Source: Acidobacteriota bacterium
GTDB lineage: Bacteria; Acidobacteriota; Blastocatellia; Pyrinomonadales; Pyrinomonadaceae
DNA length: 7,424 nt
Reading direction: 5' to 3'
Assembly: GCA_003222935.1 (NCBI GenBank)
Contig: QHXL01000039.1
Coordinates: 1 to 7,424 of the forward strand
Shown here in pieces: positions 1 through 5,504 of the stretch. The position numbers were made by a program, and so were the translations under genes. A model generated the notes under the pieces. It had not been told where the DNA came from and did no database searches. It saw nothing but the letters and a program-made list of their open reading frames with translations. Position 1 is the stretch's first letter. Each line of letters begins with the position of its first letter.

Positions 1-237
1 GGGAAAACTTATCTCAGATAAAACAACTTCGCCGGCTCTTTCCACCGAGTGTAGTTCTTCGAATTCTTCTGCGTAAGCGCTGGCAACTGTCTGGGCCGTC
101 GAACGCAACGACTCATCCTGACGCTCATAGAAAATCCCAGCCGCCGCGTAGTAGACGACAAATGCGAATACGACGAGCGACAACGCAAGAACTGCGGCAT
201 ACCAAAGCGTAAGTCTGATTCGAACCGAGTCAACCAT
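1..237 (-). CDS. Probable sensor histidine kinase, N-terminal fragment (3' end beyond the window)
   Basis: The first 79 codons are visible; the frame is still open at the left edge. The protein starts MVDSVRIRLTLWYAAVLALS, followed by a hydrophobic segment at about residues 10-32 and then a polar, probably periplasmic stretch containing YERQDESLRSTAQTVASAYA. A short basic N-terminus with RLTLWY, one membrane helix and a D-x-x-LRSTA-like segment is typical of the N-terminus of OmpR-partner sensor kinases; this rests on recalled family pattern. The second membrane helix, HAMP, HisKA and ATPase domains would lie outside, so kinase activity is inferred. The ATG at 235-237 fits the family start, but no Shine-Dalgarno is visible: the preceding bases read ACAATTAAGACCTT. 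A REP-like inverted-repeat element fills the gap to the PAP2 gene. It may be cotranscribed with the efflux genes and regulate them. Another membrane sensor with a similar N-terminus is possible. Confidence 0.7.
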   Translation of the reverse strand, partial: MVDSVRIRLTLWYAAVLALSLVVFAFVVYYAAAGIFYERQDESLRSTAQTVASAYAEEFEELHSVERAGEVVLSEISFP

Positions 238-244
238 AAGGTCT

Positions 245-342
245 TAATTGTAGGGGCGTCCCTCCGTGGGCGCCCCTTCTTGAACTTTGTAACTCTTTTA
301 AAGCAAGCAGTGGCGCCCACGGAGGGACGCCCCGACAAATTA
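245..342. repeat. REP-doublet-like inverted-repeat element, copy 1 (PAP2-kinase junction)
   Basis: Two inverted arms, at 245-276 and 312-342, share a perfect 22-base core (253-274 against 312-333) around a 35-base spacer. Each arm can also fold alone: the left arm has GGGGCG then CCC pairing with GGG then CGCCCC, with one bulged T (259) and a TCCGT loop (263-267). The left arm is preceded by GTAG (250-253), the right arm (read on the minus strand) by GTCG. The right arm is slightly decayed, ending GGCGCCA instead of GGCGCCCC. The element takes up nearly all of the gap between the PAP2 stop codon and the kinase start. The spacer begins TTCTTGAA, as in copy 2, and lies in the same orientation, so both copies descend from one ancestor. 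Resembles REPIN/BIME elements; family identity is inferred. Confidence 0.85.
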
Positions 343-343
343 G

Positions 344-1219
344 CTAGAAGGTCCAGTTCATCACGATTCCATACTGTCGAGCGTGCCGATTGTAGTGTGG
401 TGTAATCGTTGGCCAAATAGACGGCTTATCCAGTTCGTTAACGTCGGCCAGGTCGGACGTGTCCCGATGATGTTTTCGATAAACATAGTGACCGATGCCG
501 TACCCTAAAGCGCTGCCCACCAGCACATCAGAAAGATAGTGTTTACCAGCAGTAAAGCGGGCGATACTGACGGCGCTTGCGACACCATATGCAGCAACCT
601 GGACCAGGCGGCGGTCGTGATACTCATTCGCGATGACAGTAGCTACCGCCCACGCCTGCGTGCTATGTCCAGAGGGAAAGGAAGTCCCGCCATCGAAGAA
701 CTCGCTTCGGTCGCGGCCTTCCTTTGGTCTAACACGCTGGCTAATTGTTTTTAGCGCTGTAGCCACGATGAAACCATTAATGGATGCTTCTCCCACGAGA
801 ATTCCTGTTTCACGAGCCCGGTAATCATTCTTTTGCCGACCTACGAGATAGAAAGTCGCTGCAGCTGCTGCCGAGGCATAAAAGGATCCGGCATAGCTAA
901 TGTTTTCACTTGTTCGCACGAGACCGTGAGCTTCCGCTATCTCGTCTCCAGTGATCCGATCGGTGGCCACCAACGCCAACGCTCCTACCGTTGCCGGCGC
1001 AATCCAAATCGCGTCAGCCTTTCGCAAGTGAAGTGGAGCGGTCCAAATCGCTTTCTGGTCTCGCAGAATATTTTTGAAGAATTCCTTTTCAAGCGATGGC
1101 GGAGTGGAAGTCGGTTTTGGCTTTGAAGGCACTTGCGCCCGCACTGCTGATCCCAGTGAAAGGAAGCATAGGAAGAGAACTGTGGCGAAGGTGCAACGCA
1201 AGATTCTATTTCTTCGCAT
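344..1219 (-). CDS. PAP2-family phosphatase, exported/membrane protein
   Basis: This 291-residue protein belongs to the PAP2 superfamily (acid phosphatases and lipid phosphatases such as PgpB and LpxE). All three catalytic motifs are present: K157-x6-R164-P165 (KTISQRVRP), P182-S-G-H185 with acid/base His185, and R221-x5-H227-x3-D231 (RFTAGKHYLSD), where His227 would be the nucleophile. The Ser that often precedes the motif-3 Arg is Ala220. A signal peptide covers residues 1-28 (SAVRA before Gln29), followed by a Pro/Lys/Thr/Ser linker at 30-42. Hydrophobic segments near 73-87, 107-126, 140-156, 187-199, 206-220 and 231-247 fit a six-helix PAP2 fold. The C-terminus (YGIVMNWTF) ends in Phe like a beta-strand. 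The likely substrate is a lipid phosphate or pyrophosphate at the periplasmic face, but it cannot be named. The gene starts 24 bases after the propeller stop and has an AGGTAA ribosome site. Confidence 0.9.
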   Translation of the reverse strand: MRRNRILRCTFATVLFLCFLSLGSAVRAQVPSKPKPTSTPPSLEKEFFKNILRDQKAIWTAPLHLRKADAIWIAPATVGALALVATDRITGDEIAEAHGLVRTSENISYAGSFYASAAAAATFYLVGRQKNDYRARETGILVGEASINGFIVATALKTISQRVRPKEGRDRSEFFDGGTSFPSGHSTQAWAVATVIANEYHDRRLVQVAAYGVASAVSIARFTAGKHYLSDVLVGSALGYGIGHYVYRKHHRDTSDLADVNELDKPSIWPTITPHYNRHARQYGIVMNWTF

Positions 1220-1224
1220 GTTAC

Positions 1225-1230
1225 TTACCT
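1225..1230 (-). promoter_or_regulatory. Ribosome binding site of the PAP2 gene
   Basis: The minus strand reads AGGTAAGTAAC before the ATG at 1217-1219. The AGG lies eight bases upstream of the start, a modest Shine-Dalgarno at usable spacing. It supports this start, which also gives a complete signal peptide. Confidence 0.5.
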
Positions 1231-1243
1231 GTTTAGATTGAGG

Positions 1244-2257
1244 TTACCTGCCGACTACAAGTACTGCAAACGATCCGGGCTTCACGCTTCGCTGTGGTCT
1301 TCCGCCGGCCGTTGCTGGAGGTGTTTCAACGTACTCAGCAGCGCTCAAAAATATCTTGCTGGTCTTTGGATCGAAGGCCATTGTGCGCGCGCTTGGTTGC
1401 GTCTTAACTGGTCCTGCATCTTCGTAGTCGTCCGCTGATTTCTCGTGAAATATGTTCAAAACTCCCTCGCTGCAGGAAAAGAAAATTAGCTTTGCTTTTG
1501 GATCGAAGCCGGCGTAGTCAACGCCTTTTCCGATAGGAAAACTCGTTATAACTTTGCCGGAAACGGCATCCATCACGACCATCTTTGGCTCGTTACGACA
1601 GCCAATAAACAGCCGTTTCGTCTTTGCGTCGTACGCCAGACCTGTTGGTGTTTTTGCTACACCGATCGGAAAACGATTTTTCACCTCGAGTGATTTGGGA
1701 TCGAAAACAACAACCTCGTTAGTGTCTTCGATGTTTACGTAGACAAGACCATCAGCAACTATTGCCGACTCTCCATCACCTTCGACCTTAACTGTACCAA
1801 CAACTGCACCCGTCTTAGCGTCAATGGCTGTGATGTCGTGCGTACCGTGATTGTTAGTGAAGACACGTTTGGTGCCCGGATCGTAGTAGATACCATCAGG
1901 TCCCTTACCGACATCGATCTTATTGATCAATTGCAAAGTAGTCGGGTCAAACATCGAAACCTTGTTCTCACGACCGTTGCTGGTAAAGCCGTGTTTGAAT
2001 TCAGCGGCGATAGCAATACCGTGAACTCCTGGAGTATCTGCAATCGTGCCAATCAGTTTTCCATTGTCGGCATCAACCACATCGACCTGAGTTCCGTGCG
2101 ACACGTATAAACGGCGCGCAGCGCTATCGATAGTTATGTAATCAAATCCGCCATTGCCGGGAACCGGATAGCGCGTCTGAACTTTATATCCAGTGTCACC
2201 TTGAAATAACGCTATCGCAATCGATGCAGCGACTAAGGCAGTTCTGATACTGATCAT
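1244..2257 (-). CDS. YVTN-type seven-bladed beta-propeller protein
   Basis: This 337-residue protein is built of repeats of about 40 residues with the pattern hydrophobic-x-D/P-x-x-K/R-hydrophobic-hydrophobic, then V-x-D-x-x-T/S-G-K-hydrophobic-x-x-x-hydrophobic-x-V/I-G, typical of YVTN/YncE-like propellers. Seven blades can be placed at about 39-74, 79-117, 121-160, 163-199, 205-243, 247-287 and 291-337. The last strand is SFAVLVVGR. A hydrophobic N-terminus (residues 5-18) suggests export, although no clear cleavage site is visible. No catalytic motif can be seen, so a binding or scaffolding role in the periplasm is the safest description. The last blade carries an extra Pro/Ala/Gly-rich loop (310-328). 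The gene follows the RND pump after 37 bases and has an AAGGA ribosome site, so it is probably cotranscribed. What it binds, and whether it touches the pump, is unknown. Confidence 0.85.
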   Translation of the reverse strand: MISIRTALVAASIAIALFQGDTGYKVQTRYPVPGNGGFDYITIDSAARRLYVSHGTQVDVVDADNGKLIGTIADTPGVHGIAIAAEFKHGFTSNGRENKVSMFDPTTLQLINKIDVGKGPDGIYYDPGTKRVFTNNHGTHDITAIDAKTGAVVGTVKVEGDGESAIVADGLVYVNIEDTNEVVVFDPKSLEVKNRFPIGVAKTPTGLAYDAKTKRLFIGCRNEPKMVVMDAVSGKVITSFPIGKGVDYAGFDPKAKLIFFSCSEGVLNIFHEKSADDYEDAGPVKTQPSARTMAFDPKTSKIFLSAAEYVETPPATAGGRPQRSVKPGSFAVLVVGR

Positions 2258-2264
2258 GGGGTTG

Positions 2265-2269
2265 TCCTT
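2265..2269 (-). promoter_or_regulatory. Ribosome binding site of the beta-propeller gene
   Basis: The minus strand reads AAGGACAACCCC before the ATG at 2255-2257, placing AAGGA seven bases from the start. This is a good Shine-Dalgarno and supports the chosen start. Confidence 0.65.
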
Positions 2270-2295
2270 TCACGTTTAGGGTCGGTGATGAGTGC

Positions 2296-5200
2296 TCATG
2301 GTTCTTCAATAGAAATCTCTCGGTGCAACATTGCGTAAACGGTGGGCGTAACGATGAGCGACAACGCCAGGGCGATAGTCAGGCCACCGATTACCGCGAT
2401 TGCCAAAGGTTGCAAGAGTTCTGAACCTGCTCCCAGGCCGAGAGCCAGGGGCAGCATGCCGAGCATCGCTGCGAGTGAAGTCATTAGAACCGGTCGAAAG
2501 CGTCGTCGTCCTGAGCGTAGGAGTGCTTCGCGTAACGTGTCGCCGGCCCTGAGGTGATCTTCAACAGCGTCGAGCATCAGGATTCCATTCTTTGCGACGA
2601 TGCCCACAATCATGATCATTCCCATCAGTGAGACCACGTTCAAAGTTGATCCGGTTATGAACAAAGCCAGCAGCACGCCACTCAACGCCAGGACCGCGCC
2701 AGTCACAATCGCGATCGGATGTGCGTAGGATCGAAACTCAATCAGCAACGCGATAAAAACCAGAAGCACAGCAAGGACCAGCGAGATCGCCAGCTCACGA
2801 AAACTCGATTGCTGCTCCTGATAGACGCCGCCGTACTCGACTGTCATACCGGGTGGCAACTTCACGTCCTTCGCTAGTTGACTTTGAATCTGACGAATAG
2901 CTGTGCCGAGATCGCTACCTTCGAGACGTCCTGTGACCGCGATCATCTGACGCAAATTTTCGCGTTCGATCTCAGCCTGACCCTTGTCGATTTCAATCGT
3001 CGAAATCTGGTCGAGCCGGAATAATTGCCCGGATGAAGAAGGAATTTGTAGCGCCTTTACTTTATCGAGCGAGGTGCGTACAGCTGCGGGAAAAATGACG
3101 CGCACTTTAATCAGGCGATCCTGTTGCAGGATCGACGAAGTGGCGTCGCCTGACATTGCTGTGGTAATCGCGCCGGCAACGTCATTTGCGGTTACACCGA
3201 ACTGTGACGCTCGCAACTGATCGATCTTGAACGTCACAGCCGGTCCACTAATTACCACCCCGTTGAAGGTGTCGACAACTCCCGGTACTTTCTTGATTGC
3301 ACCCTCGACCTCATCCGCTTTTGCCTGTAATGCTCCGGCATCCTCGCTGAAGAGTTTTACTTCGATTGGTTCGGGAGCGCCCTGTAGATCTCCAATAACA
3401 TCAGGCACGATACCTACAAACTCAACTTCCAGCGACGGTTCAGTTTCAGCAATCTGTTCGCGGAGTTCAGTGATGACTTCTTCGGTACTTCGTTTGTGAC
3501 CTGGTTTCAATTTAACGGCAAAATCACCGCTGTTCGGTTCAGTTACAAAGAGTCCCATTTCCAACCCGGTGCGTCGTGAATAACTTTCGACCTCCGGAGT
3601 TTCCAGTAACATCTCTTCAACGTGTTGCAGCATTCGATCGGTCTCGGCGAGTGAGGAGCCCGCGGGAGCAAGGTAGTCGAGCACGAATGCACTTTCATCG
3701 AACACCGGCAGAAACTCAGAACCAAGTGTTCGATACAGCAAGTAAGAACCGCCGAGCACCACGACAATCGTCAAGACGACGATCCAGCGGTTATCCAATG
3801 CAATACTCAACACTGATTCGTACTGTCGGATTATCGCCCCGAGGAAACGCCCGTGAGTCTCTTCTCCACCTGGCACGTTGTCTTTTGCATCAGCTTTTAC
3901 GAACCGCTCGGCAAGAACCGGAGTGAATGCCAACGCGAGGACGAGCGATGTTAGTAACGCCACAGACATTGTGAGCGCCAATGAGCGAAAGAACACGCCG
4001 GTCACTCCGGTCAATAACGTCAACGGCAGAAATACGACAACCGGTGTAACGGTCGAGCCGATGATCGGTACAGTGATCTCCGACACAGCGCTTTGAACAG
4101 CCTCGCGTCGCGACTGTCCTCGCGACATATGCGTGTAAATATTTTCGACGACAACTATGGCGTCGTCGATCACCAATCCTATCGCTGCTGCTACTCCGCC
4201 GAGTGTCATTAAATCGAAACTGAGACCCGCGAGCCACATCGCCAAAAACGTAACCAGAACTGTGACCGGGATTACGAGGATTGCAACGAAAGTCGTTCCC
4301 CAGTTGCGCAGGAACGCATAGAGAATCACTACCGAAAGTAACAAGCCGACCAGGATTGAGTCCCGGACGGATTTGATCGACTCCCGTACAAGTAGTGACT
4401 GATCGTAATAGGCAGCAACGCGGACGTCTTTCGGGATTTGTCCGCGCATTGCAGTTAATGCGGCTTTCACTTCATCGACGACTGCCACGGTGTTGGCGTC
4501 AGGTTGTCGGTTGATGTTTACAAGTGCGGCGGGATGTCCATCGGCAGTAACGATGGTGAACTGAGGCTCGACGCCCGGCGCGACGGTCGCGACGTCAGCT
4601 ACAAGAACGGGCGCGTTATTTACCGTGGCCACGACTATGTTGTTTAGCTCGTCCGCTCGTTTTGCCTGTCCACTTATCAGGGCCAGCTCGAGTTGATGGT
4701 TCTCTTCGATTAGACCAGGTGAAACGATAATGTTTGAGTTGCGGATTGCATCGGCCACTTGTTGAGCGGAAAGATTGTGGGCGGTTAATTTCTCCGGATC
4801 GATCGTGACGTGGAACTCTCTCGTCTTGCCGCCAGCAACGCCGACGATGGCCACCCCAGGCAAGCGTGCCAGCTGCGGTCGCACGACATAAGTCGCTAAG
4901 TCTGTCAGCGTCGCCTGATCTCGTTTGTCAGACGTCAGGCTGTAACCAGTTACCGGGAACACAGCAAACGTCAATCGTTCGATATTTCGAATCTCGGCAG
5001 TCGGAGGAAGCGTCGACACCAGTTGCGACATGCGTGCCTGGACCAACTGCAGTTCCTGGACGATGTTTCCGCTCCAATCGAAGTAGAGGTTGATTTCAGC
5101 TGACCCTCTTGCAGTTTTTGATTTTATGCGCGCGATTCCCGGTATCCCGTTCATCGCTTCTTCGATGGGACGTGTGACAGAAACGAGTGTCTGTGACGCC

Positions 5201-5364
5201 GGCGCTTCGCCGTTGTCAACGATGATGACTATGCGTGGAAAATCTGTCTGAGGAAAAATTGAGATTGGGAGTTGCCAGGTAGCATAGAGACCTGCGGCGC
5301 AAAGCAACGCCACAATTACGACGATAGCGCGAGACTGACGTGAAACTACACGAGCAAGAGTCAT
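2296..5364 (-). CDS. RND-family efflux permease (inner-membrane pump)
   Basis: The 1022 residues match the usual 1020-1050 length of RND exporters. Membrane helix 1 (about 11-31) precedes a first periplasmic loop (about 32-335). Helices 2-6 lie within about 336-482, helix 7 near 526-545, the second loop at about 546-855, and helices 8-12 within about 856-1011. The two halves show the internal duplication of the family. Helix 4 contains GLVIDDAIVVVEN with Asp400 and Asp401, and helix 10 contains GIVAKNGILMLD with Lys925; these match the Asp407/Asp408/Lys940 proton relay of AcrB. An Asp-Asp pair points to the hydrophobe/amphiphile exporter type rather than CusA-like metal pumps, though substrate remains unknown. 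It should assemble as a trimer with the adaptor and TolC-like protein encoded upstream. The start codon follows a 134-base inverted-repeat element by two bases, and no Shine-Dalgarno lies at normal spacing. No truncation or frameshift is seen. Confidence 0.95.
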   Translation of the reverse strand: MTLARVVSRQSRAIVVIVALLCAAGLYATWQLPISIFPQTDFPRIVIIVDNGEAPASQTLVSVTRPIEEAMNGIPGIARIKSKTARGSAEINLYFDWSGNIVQELQLVQARMSQLVSTLPPTAEIRNIERLTFAVFPVTGYSLTSDKRDQATLTDLATYVVRPQLARLPGVAIVGVAGGKTREFHVTIDPEKLTAHNLSAQQVADAIRNSNIIVSPGLIEENHQLELALISGQAKRADELNNIVVATVNNAPVLVADVATVAPGVEPQFTIVTADGHPAALVNINRQPDANTVAVVDEVKAALTAMRGQIPKDVRVAAYYDQSLLVRESIKSVRDSILVGLLLSVVILYAFLRNWGTTFVAILVIPVTVLVTFLAMWLAGLSFDLMTLGGVAAAIGLVIDDAIVVVENIYTHMSRGQSRREAVQSAVSEITVPIIGSTVTPVVVFLPLTLLTGVTGVFFRSLALTMSVALLTSLVLALAFTPVLAERFVKADAKDNVPGGEETHGRFLGAIIRQYESVLSIALDNRWIVVLTIVVVLGGSYLLYRTLGSEFLPVFDESAFVLDYLAPAGSSLAETDRMLQHVEEMLLETPEVESYSRRTGLEMGLFVTEPNSGDFAVKLKPGHKRSTEEVITELREQIAETEPSLEVEFVGIVPDVIGDLQGAPEPIEVKLFSEDAGALQAKADEVEGAIKKVPGVVDTFNGVVISGPAVTFKIDQLRASQFGVTANDVAGAITTAMSGDATSSILQQDRLIKVRVIFPAAVRTSLDKVKALQIPSSSGQLFRLDQISTIEIDKGQAEIERENLRQMIAVTGRLEGSDLGTAIRQIQSQLAKDVKLPPGMTVEYGGVYQEQQSSFRELAISLVLAVLLVFIALLIEFRSYAHPIAIVTGAVLALSGVLLALFITGSTLNVVSLMGMIMIVGIVAKNGILMLDAVEDHLRAGDTLREALLRSGRRRFRPVLMTSLAAMLGMLPLALGLGAGSELLQPLAIAVIGGLTIALALSLIVTPTVYAMLHREISIEEP

Positions 5365-5366
5365 GA

Positions 5367-5500
5367 ATTTGTCGGGGCGTCCCTCCGTGGGCGCCCCTTC
5401 TTGAATCTGTTGAGTCTTTAAGGCTGGAAGGGGTTCCCCTCTTCCTTCAGCTATGACATCGACCTCGAAGGGGCGCCCACGGAGGGACGCCCCGACAAAT
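5367..5500. repeat. REP-doublet-like inverted-repeat element, copy 2 (adaptor-pump junction)
   Basis: The 34-base arms at 5367-5400 and 5467-5500 are perfect inverted repeats around a 66-base spacer. Each arm contains the same 24-base core as copy 1 (5374-5397, and 5470-5493 on the other strand), itself an imperfect hairpin: GGGGCG+CCC pairing with GGG+CGCCCC, a bulged T and a TCCGT loop. Each core is preceded, in its own direction, by GTCG. The spacer has a further weak hairpin, GGAAGGGG at 5426-5433 pairing with CCCC (5436-5439) and TTCC (5442-5445). The element begins three bases after the adaptor stop codon and ends two bases before the pump ATG, so it occupies the gap almost exactly. In RNA the full 34-bp stem would be very stable. 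Perfect arms suggest a younger insertion than copy 1. No target-site duplication is evident. Confidence 0.9.
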
Positions 5501-5504
5501 CAGC

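Noticed and set aside
245..342. Possible CRISPR or tandem-repeat array
   Set aside because: There are only inverted pairs of arms at two distant sites, without regular direct repeats or unique spacers of constant length.
9..416. 135-codon open frame on the minus strand across the kinase start, the repeat and the PAP2 end
   Set aside because: It overlaps the well-supported PAP2 and kinase frames, runs through the non-coding repeat, and its protein has no recognisable pattern, being rich in Arg and Ser as expected from a shifted frame.
1220..1243. Possible promoter between the propeller and PAP2 genes
   Set aside because: The gap is only 24 bases and contains no recognisable -35/-10 pair; a ribosome site explains the conserved-looking AGGTAA.
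3576..3926. 116-codon plus-strand open frame inside the pump gene
   Set aside because: It is antisense to a fully supported RND coding sequence and its product is Arg/Ser-rich without domains, as are the other plus-strand frames in the window.
3890..4237. 115-codon minus-strand frame inside the pump gene
   Set aside because: It is a shifted frame of the RND gene covering helix 4, which is intact in the main frame; the pump shows no frameshift.
5367..5500. Possible Rho-independent terminator between adaptor and pump
   Set aside because: The stem is strong, but it is followed by ACAAATTCATG rather than a T tract, and the next gene of the complex begins immediately. The same holds for the copy at 245-342.
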